Shown here one piece after another: positions 42,243 through 50,764 of a stretch of DNA of 64,000 nt. How positions within the stretch are numbered: position 1 is the stretch's first letter; each line of letters starts with the position of its first letter. The DNA comes from Flavobacteriales bacterium (lineage in GTDB: Bacteria > Bacteroidota > Bacteroidia > UBA10329): the NCBI GenBank assembly GCA_020635535.1, contig JACJZP010000002.1, forward strand, positions 186,001-250,000. The letters run 5' to 3'. A program made the translations under genes and the position numbers. The notes under the pieces are model-generated. The model saw nothing but the letters and a program-made list of their open reading frames with translations. It did no database searches and had not been told where the DNA came from.

Positions 42243-43799
42243 TTGAAAGAGCTGGAACAATTGCGCGATATCCACTTCATGATGGATAAGAATGAGCAGG
42301 CTGCGCTGAGGAATTACCTCACTTGTTTTGAATCTCGGAAGAAAGGTTTCAAGCCGAAAACACTTATTCTGCTCAACCTACTTGAGAAGTACGATGACGA
42401 TGAAAAGGTGATGGCTCTATTTAAAAAGAAGGTGCCTTCTGAAGATGCTCGAAGAATGATCATCTATAGGCTGCGAGAGAAAATGCTTGCGTCCTTGTCC
42501 TTAGACATTAATCTCAAACGAGAGGAAATATATGATGAGCAGGCTCGGGCACGAGCTGAGGTCATTCTTGGGAAATTACATGGGTCCTTATTACTTGGTA
42601 GAGGTAAGCGGAAGCTGGGTTTCAAGGTTATGGATGACGCTATCAGGCTTGCTAGATCATACGAATTCTATGATGACCTGGTAGATATGCTCACTTCGCA
42701 GCGGCAGATGATCAAGGCCTTCAAAGGCACGGATAAAGCCTTTTATGATATTGTAAAGAGGATTGATGAATATTCTGCTTCGCGAGATGCGGCAAACTTG
42801 GCCAAGCAGTACTTTGAAGAAGTTACCATGCGCTTTGGCTTCAAAGGGTTGAGCAGGTTGGCGGCAGATCAGGGGCAGGTCAAGTTCTTGCAAGATCGGA
42901 TCGGTCAATTGCACGATGCATTCGAGAAAACAGGTTCAGCAACGGTAGGTTACTACTATTACTTCCTTCTTATTGAGTTGAATCAGCTTCAGAATAACTT
43001 GGAAGAAGCTTCTAATGCCTTATCTGACCTAGCTCGCATATTGGAAGAGAATCCATCAATAAGGAGAAATGTTCGGTTGGCTACAGTGCATCTCAATTTC
43101 GGTGCAAACGACCTCTGGCTTCACAGATTCAACGAGGCTCGCGGTCAATTCGAGACCAGTCTTAAATACGTGCGAGAGAACACTCGGAATCACGCTGTCA
43201 TCACAGAGCTACTGTTCTATTCTTTGTTCTATTCTGGACAGATGAATGAGGCCGAAGCAATGCTTGAAACGATTGTTGAGAGTAAGCATGTGGATCAAAG
43301 TGAGTTCAGAAGAGCAGTGCGCAGCTATCTATTGGCATGTGTTTCATTCGCTAAAGGTGAATTCCGGAAAGTCAATCTCCGATTGGCAAATAGTCACAAC
43401 ATAGGTAAGGATAAGGAAGGTTGGAATATTGGCTCCCGAGTACTGAGCATTATGCTGGCCATTGAGCGTGAAAAGTTTGATTATGCCGATTCCCAAATTG
43501 TTAACCTGCGCCAGTTCATGCGTGAAGGGCTGAAAGGAATTGAAGTTAGAAAGCGAGACAAGCTCATTTTAGATATATTGGTTGAGCTCAGAAAGAAGAG
43601 TTATGATTTTCAGGAGACTTTGACAGTAAAGCAGGAAGCATTAGATGAGCTTTCTAAAGAGAATGTGGAATCTGGTTGGTTGGTTCAAACTCCCGAAATG
43701 ATCTGTTTTCACATTTGGTTCATCGACAAACTCAATGAAAGGAGTTACACTGTGAATTATTCAAAGGACTTCCTTTTCAAGGAGCAATTGGTCTCGTAA
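42243..43799 (+). CDS. TPR-like protein of Bacteroidota type
   Basis: A 518-residue soluble protein made mainly of helical repeats. The N-terminus (ELEQLRDIHFMMDKNEQAALRNYL) resembles the start of a Bacteroidota-specific family of large TPR-like proteins with unknown role. The start is probably TTG at 42243, since this keeps the conserved N-terminus; the ATG at 42279 would cut it. There is no signal peptide or membrane span. The promoter carries the inverted repeat at 42194-42232. Confidence 0.7.
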   Translation: MKELEQLRDIHFMMDKNEQAALRNYLTCFESRKKGFKPKTLILLNLLEKYDDDEKVMALFKKKVPSEDARRMIIYRLREKMLASLSLDINLKREEIYDEQARARAEVILGKLHGSLLLGRGKRKLGFKVMDDAIRLARSYEFYDDLVDMLTSQRQMIKAFKGTDKAFYDIVKRIDEYSASRDAANLAKQYFEEVTMRFGFKGLSRLAADQGQVKFLQDRIGQLHDAFEKTGSATVGYYYYFLLIELNQLQNNLEEASNALSDLARILEENPSIRRNVRLATVHLNFGANDLWLHRFNEARGQFETSLKYVRENTRNHAVITELLFYSLFYSGQMNEAEAMLETIVESKHVDQSEFRRAVRSYLLACVSFAKGEFRKVNLRLANSHNIGKDKEGWNIGSRVLSIMLAIEREKFDYADSQIVNLRQFMREGLKGIEVRKRDKLILDILVELRKKSYDFQETLTVKQEALDELSKENVESGWLVQTPEMICFHIWFIDKLNERSYTVNYSKDFLFKEQLVS

Positions 43800-44160
43800 G
43801 CCCTCAATTTTTCATAAGTTTTTCTTCATTATCCGTTTCTCCGGCTATTCTGGCGTTCGTCCTGTAAATAGCTCGGTTTTGTCGATGATTTTATCGATCT
43901 ATCGAAAGGTTACAGTCGTTTATCCAAAAAATCAATGTTTTATAAACATACATATTGGAAGCTCTGAATGTCTTATATAATAAGGGATACAGGATTATAA
44001 ATAAGTTTGTGAGTGTTCAAAAATAATCAATGTCTTGACGGTCATTATATATAGGCGCTTCACCTTTGGGTCAACAAATCGAAACGACCAAAACGATTAT
44101 AAACGAAAAACCTTAACCAGCGAATCGGACTGACCACCGAAAAGCACAAAACCTAAAATC
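43800..44160. other. 361-bp AT-rich leader before panB
   Basis: No gene is visible on either strand. The stretch is AT-rich with TTATCGAT and GTCGTTTATC-like words similar to the arms of the inverted repeat at 42194-42232. The last 60 bases are A-rich and lead directly to the panB start. Confidence 0.5.
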
Positions 44161-44982
44161 ATGAGCGTTCTAAAGAATTTCAAAAAACTAAAGGCAGAAG
44201 GCAAAAAGATCGTTGTAGTAACTTCTTACGATTACTGGAGTGCCAAGATCCTTAACGAGACTGATGTAAACGGTATTTTAATTGGAGACTGTTCGTCTAT
44301 GGTAATGCATGGGCATGAAGACACATTGAATTCAGATGTGGAAATGATTGCCATGCACACCAGAGCCGTACGAAAAGGTGCCAAAGACAAGTTTCTTATT
44401 GCTGCCATGCCATTCATGGCCAACAGAAAAGGAATGAAAGAGGCAATGGACAACGTAGAGACATTGATCAAAGCTGGCGCCAATGCCGTTAAAATTGAAG
44501 GTGTGAATGGAAATGAGGAACTGTACGCACACCTTTCAGAATCAGGTATACCTTGCATAGGCCACATCGGTCTTACTCCATCACATCACAATATGATAGG
44601 TGGATTCAAAGTGCAAGGAAAATCCATTGAAGAGGAACTTGAAATCGTTGAACAGGCCAAGAAGTTGGAAGAGCTTGGTTGCATAGCTGTGGTTTTGGAA
44701 GCTGTACCACAGCACGTTGGAGCTGCGGTTCGCGATGCGGTTTCTATACCAGTTGTGGGGGTGGGAGCAGGAATTGATGTGGACGGACAGGCACTTGTTC
44801 TTCAGGACATGCTCGGTTTTTCAACCGATTTCAAGCCTAAGTTCGTTCGAACTTACATGTACGGAGCTGACCTTATCAAGGATGCTGTGAACCAATTTGC
44901 TGCTGATGTGCATGCAGAGGCGTTCCCTGCCGCCAAGGAGACCTATGCTCCGGCTAAGAACCAACTACTTAAGGTAGCGTAA
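44161..44982 (+). CDS. panB: 3-methyl-2-oxobutanoate hydroxymethyltransferase
   Basis: A 273-residue enzyme that transfers a hydroxymethyl group from methylene-tetrahydrofolate to ketoisovalerate, the first committed step of pantothenate synthesis. Typical motifs are VVTSYDYWSAK, LIGDCSSMVMHGH, AVKIEGV, GHIGLTPSHH and VVGVGAGIDVDGQ. Length fits the family. No other pantothenate genes are adjacent. A transposase-like fragment gene follows 30 bases after. Confidence 0.95.
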   Translation: MSVLKNFKKLKAEGKKIVVVTSYDYWSAKILNETDVNGILIGDCSSMVMHGHEDTLNSDVEMIAMHTRAVRKGAKDKFLIAAMPFMANRKGMKEAMDNVETLIKAGANAVKIEGVNGNEELYAHLSESGIPCIGHIGLTPSHHNMIGGFKVQGKSIEEELEIVEQAKKLEELGCIAVVLEAVPQHVGAAVRDAVSIPVVGVGAGIDVDGQALVLQDMLGFSTDFKPKFVRTYMYGADLIKDAVNQFAADVHAEAFPAAKETYAPAKNQLLKVA

Positions 44983-45012
44983 CCAGTGTTGAACCTACAA
45001 AACCTACAACTC

Positions 45013-45504
45013 ATGGAAACGTCTTACCTAAAAGTTGCAAAGAGCCTTTCGCCAGGCTTCTCTTACCCCAATTTCGATGCGTTCATCGACAATCTCAACA
45101 ATCAGGAAATGGAGTGGTATGCAACTTTCCGCAGCCACGTTACAGGAAAGATCGAGGACTATGATTTCGAAGAACTGACCGAAGAGGGAATCCGAACAAT
45201 CCTACCGGTAAAGACACTCGCAGCAATGGAGATCATGAAGGAAGGATTTGGATGGAACGATGAAAACCTGATCAACGAGTGCAAGAACGACCTACGCGTT
45301 CGTCACGCCTTGGCCATCGCTGGAACTGAAGATGTGCCACCGGTAACTGCACTTAACAAGTTCAGATCGCTGCTAAAAGAGTTCGAAAAGAACACAGGAA
45401 TTGATCTTATGGCAGAACTGATCGAGAAGATCACTGAGGAGAAAGGCCCAGTGATGAAGTTAGGAACTGGAAGAATAATGCTTTGGGCTATGCGGGTGGC
45501 CTAA
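45013..45504 (+). CDS. stand-alone transposase N-domain (DUF772-like)
   Basis: 163 residues from the ATG at 45013. Residues 65-125 (PVKTLAAMEIMKEGFGWNDE, then NDLRVRHALAI and ALNKFRSLL) resemble the N-terminal domain of IS5/IS1182-type transposases. The DDE catalytic part is missing. The frame is intact, no inverted repeats are seen, and it sits 30 bases after panB before a strong hairpin. It could be a truncated remnant or a domesticated DNA-binding protein. GTG at 44986 is a possible earlier start. Confidence 0.6.
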   Translation: METSYLKVAKSLSPGFSYPNFDAFIDNLNNQEMEWYATFRSHVTGKIEDYDFEELTEEGIRTILPVKTLAAMEIMKEGFGWNDENLINECKNDLRVRHALAIAGTEDVPPVTALNKFRSLLKEFEKNTGIDLMAELIEKITEEKGPVMKLGTGRIMLWAMRVA

Positions 45505-45546
45505 CAGGAAAAAGAGATCCGCAAACCAACAAACCTGGAACTGGAA

Positions 45547-45584
45547 CACCGAAGGCTTCTCACGAAAGTGGGGAGCCTTCGGTG
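45547..45584 (+). terminator. 17-bp hairpin with GAAA loop
   Basis: CACCGAAGGCTTCTCAC and GTGGGGAGCCTTCGGTG form a 17-pair stem (two G-T pairs) closed by a GAAA tetraloop. It is followed by CTTTCAT rather than a long T-run, so it ends or stabilises the panB transcript. Confidence 0.7.
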
Positions 45585-45803
45585 CTTTCATATATGTTCA
45601 AACAAATTGCCTTTAATTATTGCCTTGCGATTCGGCATGCCGTATGAAGGTCACATGCTTTGAAGATTATCATTCCACCTGTATGCTCTCGCTTCAATCG
45701 AACACGCGCGCTGCATGATAAATCATCTGACCTGATGACGTACGTCATTGATCATGATGCCATCGCGAAGAGATCTTTGGTTAACCAATTTCACAATAAA
45801 ATC

Positions 45804-46544
45804 ATGTTATCCAGAAAAACACAAACCACAGTTTTGAGCATTATTGCCCTTTCCGTTGTATCCTTCAGCTCCTGTAAAAAGGATGACGATCCTAATGACA
45901 ACAATAAGACTTCCATAATCTTCAATCCGAATCTAACTTATGGAACGATGACCGATGTGGAGGGAAATTCCTACAAGACAATCCAGATAGGCAACCAGAC
46001 CTGGATGGCCGAAAACCTGCGGACCACGAAATACAATGATGGCAGCAACATCCACCGCGGTATAGCTGACTCCGCGTGGTACTATACTTCTGCTGAGGGT
46101 ATCTATTACACTTACAACGATACGCGCAATACGGATACCACCCGCATCATGGGCATGCTCTATTCGTGGTATGCGGTGAACACCAACAAATTGGCACCTA
46201 CCGGATGGCATATTCCGACCCAAGCCGAATGGGACGAGCTGGTGACCTACTTGGGAGGAACGAACACGGCCGGTGGTAAGATGAAAGAGACCGGATTCAC
46301 CCATTGGGGCGATCCCAACTTGGATGCCACCAATGAGAGTGGCTTTACGGCCTTGCCTGCTGGACGGATGTATCCGATCGGATCGACCTATACCCACTAT
46401 TCCTTCGCTGCTTGGTTCTGGAGCACTACCTCATATAGTGCAGGCGAGGCCATTTACTGTGGCCTTGACCACACCAACGCTGTTGCCTCCAGATACCACT
46501 CACAGAAAATTTATGGCTACTCCGTTAGGTGTGTCAAAGACTGA
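45804..46544 (+). CDS. FISUMP-domain lipoprotein
   Basis: A 246-residue lipoprotein from the ATG at 45804, lipid site Cys24 (SFSSC). Upstream in-frame sequence to 45660 was rejected because it lacks a signal and buries the lipobox. The main domain is of the Fibrobacter succinogenes major paralogous type: MTDVEGNSYKTIQIGNQTWM, AENLRTTKYNDG, LAPTGWHIPTQAEWDEL and YSVRCVKD. The role of this family is unknown; it is exported to the cell surface. A terminator follows. Confidence 0.85.
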   Translation: MLSRKTQTTVLSIIALSVVSFSSCKKDDDPNDNNKTSIIFNPNLTYGTMTDVEGNSYKTIQIGNQTWMAENLRTTKYNDGSNIHRGIADSAWYYTSAEGIYYTYNDTRNTDTTRIMGMLYSWYAVNTNKLAPTGWHIPTQAEWDELVTYLGGTNTAGGKMKETGFTHWGDPNLDATNESGFTALPAGRMYPIGSTYTHYSFAAWFWSTTSYSAGEAIYCGLDHTNAVASRYHSQKIYGYSVRCVKD

Positions 46545-46569
46545 ATTCCAATGCGGTAGATTGTAAAGC

Positions 46570-46603
46570 ATCCCCAGGCTCATTGCTTGCCTGGGGATTT
46601 TTG
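46570..46603 (+). terminator. terminator after FISUMP gene
   Basis: ATCCCCAGGC and GCCTGGGGAT form a perfect 10-base stem with a 9-base loop and a T-run. Confidence 0.9.
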
Positions 46604-46622
46604 TTTGAAACGGATAAGGTGA

Positions 46623-46832
46623 TTATTTACCCTTAAGCTTTTCAGTGCAGTCGCAGCCAGCAGCCTTGGCATTGGCCAGTGCGGCATCATAGTCATCTTT
46701 TGAATTGTAATCGTCCACACAGAAATCACCTGAAATTCCGAACGGACAGTTATCGCACTCAGCACACTTTTGGCAAGAGCTTGCGCCCAACGCCATTACA
46801 CCAACAATAAAAGGAATGAGCAACTTTTTCAT
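46623..46832 (-). CDS. small Cys-rich lipoprotein
   Basis: A 69-residue lipoprotein with lipid site Cys20 (GASSC) and six further cysteines (at about 23, 26, 29, 38, 60 and 62). CAECDNC could bind metal or form disulfides. I do not recognise a family. It is transcribed towards the FISUMP gene and stands alone. Confidence 0.7.
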   Translation of the reverse strand: MKKLLIPFIVGVMALGASSCQKCAECDNCPFGISGDFCVDDYNSKDDYDAALANAKAAGCDCTEKLKGK

Positions 46833-46925
46833 GATAATAGGTTTTGGTTAGTGCCCTAAAGTTAAACTTTGACAACATCAATTGTCATGAATTACTCTGT
46901 TATTAATATGTGAACAGGAAAAGCA

Positions 46926-46933
46926 TACTTTCG
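46926..46933 (+). promoter_or_regulatory. -7 box of FKBP operon
   Basis: TACTTTCG fits the TAnnTTCG form of the Bacteroidota -7 box, 17 bases before the ATG at 46951. Confidence 0.5.
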
Positions 46934-46950
46934 CAGTCAAATTGAATTTA

Positions 46951-47547
46951 ATGACAGAAGAAAAGGAGCGGTTGGGTTACGCGTTGGGCCTGAATATTGC
47001 CAAAAATCTAAAGGAACAGGGTTTTGAAGGATTCGACCTTACAGCCTTCACAGCCGCAATGGACGATTACTTTGCAACGAAAGAATTGAAAATGTCGGTG
47101 CCAGAAGTGAATGAAGCGCTTCAGAATGCAATGGCCAGAATTCAGGCGGAAAAGCACGGTCCAGTATTGGAAGAAGGCAAGAAGTTTTTGGAAGAGAATG
47201 CCAAGCGTGAAGAGGTTTTGGTAACTGAGAGTGGCTTGCAATATCGGGTTATGAAAGAAGGTTCAGGTAAGTCTCCGAGTCCAACCGATCAGGTTACAAC
47301 CCATTACCACGGAAAACTGATTGACGGAAAAGTGTTCGACAGTTCTGTTAATCGTGGAACTCCTGCAACCTTTCCTGTAAATGGCGTAATACAAGGTTGG
47401 CAAGAGGCTTTGCCCATGATGAAAGAAGGAGATAAATGGGAATTGTTCATTCCCTATGATCTGGCCTATGGCGAGAATGGGGCGGGTGGAGCTATTCCTC
47501 CTTTTGCCACATTGATCTTTGAAGTTGAACTAATAAGTGTGAATTGA
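46951..47547 (+). CDS. FKBP-type peptidyl-prolyl isomerase, cytosolic
   Basis: 198 residues from the ATG at 46951; TTG at 46942 was rejected. It has an N-terminal dimerisation helix domain (ALGLNIAKNLKEQGF) and a C-terminal FKBP domain with VTTHYHGKLIDGKVFDSS, VIQGWQEALP and IPYDLAYGE. It has no signal peptide, unlike its neighbour. It catalyses proline isomerisation in protein folding. One base separates its stop from the next gene's start. Confidence 0.9.
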   Translation: MTEEKERLGYALGLNIAKNLKEQGFEGFDLTAFTAAMDDYFATKELKMSVPEVNEALQNAMARIQAEKHGPVLEEGKKFLEENAKREEVLVTESGLQYRVMKEGSGKSPSPTDQVTTHYHGKLIDGKVFDSSVNRGTPATFPVNGVIQGWQEALPMMKEGDKWELFIPYDLAYGENGAGGAIPPFATLIFEVELISVN

Positions 47548-47548
47548 T

Positions 47549-48247
47549 ATGAAAAAGTTGTTTGTCATTATTGTTGCCGGTGCGTTTGCTTCATGCAATA
47601 CCGGAGGTGGAAAGAAAGAAGTTTCCTTGGCCACGTTTGAGGATTCTGCAAGCTATGCTGTAGGTAGAACTATCGGTGCCAACCTGAAAGCTGATTTTGA
47701 GGCCCAGAAAGTTGGTGATTCATTCGATCGTGACCTGGTTGTTGCTGGATTGGCTGACGCGTTAAAGTCAGACTCTACTAAAGTTTCCAAAGAGGAGGCG
47801 CAAATGTTGGTTGATAGATTCTTTGAGCAGTTGAATGCCAAACGTGCCGAAGAGAATAAAGCAGCTGGTGCGGCATTTTTGGAAGAGAACAAAGGAAAAG
47901 CGGGTGTTTCCACAACCGAAAGTGGCCTTCAGTATATTGTGCTGAAGGAGGGTGAAGGAAAATCTCCAGCACTTACGGATCAGGTTATGGTGCATTACAC
48001 AGGTAAATTGCTTGATGGCGAGGTTTTCGATAGTTCTTACGAACGAAATCAGCCAGTTACTTTCTACGTAAGAAGCGTTATTCCTGGTTGGACAGAAGCG
48101 CTTCAGTTGATGAAGGAAGGTGCGGAGTACAAACTGTTCATTCCATCAGAACTTGCGTATGGAGAAGGTGGTAATCCACGCGGTGGTATCGGACCGAACG
48201 AAGTTTTGGTGTTTGATGTGAAACTGATTCAGGTGATCAGCGAGTAA
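47549..48247 (+). CDS. FKBP-type isomerase lipoprotein
   Basis: A 232-residue FkpA/Mip-like protein with lipid site Cys16 (AFASC). The N-terminal helical domain (ASYAVGRTIGANL) and FKBP domain (VMVHYTGKLLDGEVFDSS, IPSELAYGEGG) are intact. It is a paralogue of the preceding cytosolic protein, probably by tandem duplication followed by gain of the signal. Its end overlaps the convergent gene by 11 bases. A 9-bp hairpin at 48278-48301, inside that convergent gene, may end its transcript. Confidence 0.92.
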   Translation: MKKLFVIIVAGAFASCNTGGGKKEVSLATFEDSASYAVGRTIGANLKADFEAQKVGDSFDRDLVVAGLADALKSDSTKVSKEEAQMLVDRFFEQLNAKRAEENKAAGAAFLEENKGKAGVSTTESGLQYIVLKEGEGKSPALTDQVMVHYTGKLLDGEVFDSSYERNQPVTFYVRSVIPGWTEALQLMKEGAEYKLFIPSELAYGEGGNPRGGIGPNEVLVFDVKLIQVISE

Positions 48248-49334
48248 AACTCCGTTTCAATACAAGATTTTCAATTAGCAGGGCCCCATTGAGGGCCCTG
48301 CTTGCATATCGGAGGTGGAAGAATGGGTTATCTGCCAATTTTTGAGCGAACATATTCTCGAATGCTGTGATCATTCCTGCATGGAAGAAAAAGAAACCGC
48401 GGTCGTTCAGAAGTGTGTCAGAATCAAGGTCATTGGACTTAGCGCCAATTCCAAGTTTGAAAGCAGCATTTTCCATTAGAATACAGTTCATTCCTTCTGC
48501 CTGTTCGAGACCGATCTGAATGTCAGTTCTCACTTTAGCTTTGATTCTATTCCTGTATGATTCTGGTAAAAGTGGAATCAATCTTGCCAAATGGTAGAGT
48601 ATCAGCTCAGTGGTCGGGTAATTCGGAGCAGAGTAGAAGGGAAGTGTTTTATGTTCGTCATTTTCCACTGTTGCCACAATAAACTCAAGCGTATCGCGGT
48701 CGTATTCGTTTAGCTCCTGTTCTGTAAAGTGTTTCAGAATCAGCCGCATGAGATTGCTCAGCACGCAAAGGTCAAATTCGATGTACATCTTTTTGCCAAA
48801 GAATGTTGAATAGCATTTCAGTTCACGATACTTGGGCAGTGGATTGAAGGCTTTTTTATAAGCCAAGTTTGCGTGCTGCTTCAGTTTTTCGCGAAGCCAC
48901 AAAACCCTCTCTTTCGCAGAATTCTCTGTCAGATACACCAAAGATGTATCATCCACATCATCAGGAATTTGAAAATGTTTGAAGTGATGCATAAACCAAC
49001 CATTCGGGAAATGACGGCTTGGCGTGGTCTGCCAGAAATTGTAGGTGTCCAAACCCTTTTTATTCCTGAAAAGAGGATAGGCGCTAACCGCATCAGAAAT
49101 CAGGGACTCTGCAAGTTCAGATTCGGCAGGCTCAAATTCATTCAGAATTCCTTGCAGAATATGAACGATGGAAGCAGTGAAGAACAGGTTGTCATCATGT
49201 CTTCGGTAAGGAAGGAATGGATGGTAGCGCTCAGAAGGGAAAATGCCATTCGGATAAGTAGAATTGCACTGAGACTGAAGCTGTTTCAGTGATTTTAGTA
49301 ATTCTTCGACCGAATTTGAATGTATAGATGCCAT
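48237..49334 (-). CDS. uncharacterised protein with DxDDT motif
   Basis: A 365-residue soluble protein, mostly helical. A stretch near residue 125 reads IPDDVDDTSLVYL, like the DxDDT motif that protonates the substrate in class II terpene cyclases such as squalene-hopene cyclase. Other motifs, for example HPFLPYRRHDDNLFF, are not recognised. The length would fit one alpha-alpha barrel domain. No QW repeats or terpene genes are nearby, so this is a hint only. The gene converges with the FKBP operon. Confidence 0.55.
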   Translation of the reverse strand: MASIHSNSVEELLKSLKQLQSQCNSTYPNGIFPSERYHPFLPYRRHDDNLFFTASIVHILQGILNEFEPAESELAESLISDAVSAYPLFRNKKGLDTYNFWQTTPSRHFPNGWFMHHFKHFQIPDDVDDTSLVYLTENSAKERVLWLREKLKQHANLAYKKAFNPLPKYRELKCYSTFFGKKMYIEFDLCVLSNLMRLILKHFTEQELNEYDRDTLEFIVATVENDEHKTLPFYSAPNYPTTELILYHLARLIPLLPESYRNRIKAKVRTDIQIGLEQAEGMNCILMENAAFKLGIGAKSNDLDSDTLLNDRGFFFFHAGMITAFENMFAQKLADNPFFHLRYASRALNGALLIENLVLKRSFTR

Positions 49335-49385
49335 GAACCGTACAAGGCAAAGCTAATGGCCGAAAGTTAAAAGCTGTTAGCTTAT

Positions 49386-50456
49386 CTACTTGATGTATCG
49401 GAAATCGTGACCAGATTTCAATTGTATCAACGTTTCATAGATCAGTTTGATCACATTGTCCACGTCATCCTTGTGAGCCGATTCCACAGTTGTATGCATG
49501 TACTTCAGCGGAAGCGAGATCAAAGCGGAAGCAACACCTTCTCCCGAATAGGCAAAAGCATCCGTATCTGTTCCTGTGGCGCGCGTTGCCGCAGCTCTTT
49601 GGAATGGAATTTTTTTCTTCTGGGCCGTCTCCACTATCATTTCAAGAAGGTTGTTCTGAACCGCAGGCCCATAGGTCAACACGGGGCCTTTTCCAGCAGT
49701 CAGGTCACCCTGAGTTTTCTTCTCATACATCGGGGTTTGCGTATCGTGGCAAACATCGGTAATGATGGCAACGTCTGGCTTTATTCTACGCGAAATCATC
49801 TCTGCGCCACGCAATCCTATTTCCTCTTGAACAGCGTTGACAATATAAAGGCCGAACGGAAGTTTCTTCTTTTTCTCTTTGATAATACGTGCAACTTCGG
49901 CAATCATGAAGCCTCCAATTCGGTTATCCAGTGCACGACCTACAATGTAACGGTCGTTCAGCATGGTCATTTCATCTACAAACGTGATGACCGAACCAAC
50001 GTGAATTCCTTTCTCCTCGACTTCATCTTTGGAATTGCATCCTGTGTCAATGAACAGGTTTGAAAGGCTTGGGTTTTCCTCCTTTTGCGGATTCCGGACA
50101 TGAATGGCCGGCCAACCGAAAACACCTTTCACAATTCCCTTTTTCGTGTGGATGTTAACACGCATGGAAGGTGCGATCTGATGATCGGATCCACCATTTC
50201 TGCGCACGTAGATCAATCCTTCATTGGTAATGTAGTTTACAAACCACGAGATCTCATCAGCGTGGGCCTCGATAACAACCTTATACTCAGCCTTTGGATT
50301 GATGATGGCCACAGCAGAGCCATAGACATCGGTGTAATACTCATCTATGTACGGTTTGATGTAATCTAACCAGAGTTGTTGCCCAGAGGATTCAAATCCG
50401 GTGGGAGAGGCGTTATTCAAATAGTTCTCTAAAAACTCAAGGCTCTGTTTACGCAT
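49386..50456 (-). CDS. M42-family metallopeptidase
   Basis: A 356-residue zinc or cobalt aminopeptidase of the glutamyl aminopeptidase/endoglucanase-like M42 family. Metal and catalytic residues lie in IEAHADEIS, GRALDNRIGG, VQEEIGLRG and ITDVCHDT, with a final His in YMHTTVES. Such enzymes form large dodecamers that degrade peptides in the cytosol. It has a TATATTTG -7 box upstream. Confidence 0.92.
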   Translation of the reverse strand: MRKQSLEFLENYLNNASPTGFESSGQQLWLDYIKPYIDEYYTDVYGSAVAIINPKAEYKVVIEAHADEISWFVNYITNEGLIYVRRNGGSDHQIAPSMRVNIHTKKGIVKGVFGWPAIHVRNPQKEENPSLSNLFIDTGCNSKDEVEEKGIHVGSVITFVDEMTMLNDRYIVGRALDNRIGGFMIAEVARIIKEKKKKLPFGLYIVNAVQEEIGLRGAEMISRRIKPDVAIITDVCHDTQTPMYEKKTQGDLTAGKGPVLTYGPAVQNNLLEMIVETAQKKKIPFQRAAATRATGTDTDAFAYSGEGVASALISLPLKYMHTTVESAHKDDVDNVIKLIYETLIQLKSGHDFRYIK

Positions 50457-50485
50457 TTCTTTGATTCTTATCTAAGCAATTCGCG

Positions 50486-50493
50486 CAAATATA
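50486..50493 (-). promoter_or_regulatory. -7 box of M42 peptidase gene
   Basis: TATATTTG on the minus strand lies 29 bases before the ATG at 50456. Confidence 0.5.
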
Positions 50494-50551
50494 ACGTTCA
50501 AACATCGTTCTCATAAATTAACCGTAACAAAATGTTATAATTTCTGAGCAT

Positions 50552-50579
50552 AAAAAAAGCCTCCCAAATTGGAAGGCTT
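50552..50579 (-). terminator. terminator of tRNA-Lys
   Basis: On the minus strand AAGCCTTCC and GGGAGGCTT pair (one G-T), followed by seven or more T. It directly follows the tRNA. Confidence 0.88.
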
Positions 50580-50584
50580 CTCTG

Positions 50585-50657
50585 TGACTCGACTGGGGCT
50601 CGAACCCAGGACCCTAACATTAAAAGTGTTATGCTCTACCAACTGAGCTATCGAGTC
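50585..50657 (-). tRNA. tRNA-Lys(TTT)
   Basis: 73 bases without encoded CCA. The acceptor stem pairs GACTCGA with TCGAGTC. The D-arm is TAGCTCAGTTGGTAGAGC. The anticodon loop CTTTTAA has TTT at 50622-50624. The T-arm contains GGTTCGAGCC. A TATATTTG box upstream and a terminator downstream make it a single-gene unit. Confidence 0.97.
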
Positions 50658-50676
50658 GTGCTTTTTAAAGCGGTTG

Positions 50677-50684
50677 CAAATATA
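50677..50684 (-). promoter_or_regulatory. -7 box of tRNA-Lys
   Basis: TATATTTG on the minus strand, 19 bases before the tRNA 5' end. Confidence 0.55.
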
Positions 50685-50764
50685 TGTCCTTGGTTTTGGA
50701 AAACAAACCCAGAATTGGGTTTTGTGGTAATGAGATTCAATTAACTGGTTATCAGCTTGTTGTA

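Noticed and set aside
45660..45803. Upstream start for the FISUMP lipoprotein
   Set aside because: It would bury the lipobox 72 residues inside the protein.
48278..48301. 9-bp GC-rich hairpin as a separate terminator feature
   Set aside because: It lies inside the coding end of the 48237-49334 gene and has no T-run; it may still influence the FKBP transcript.
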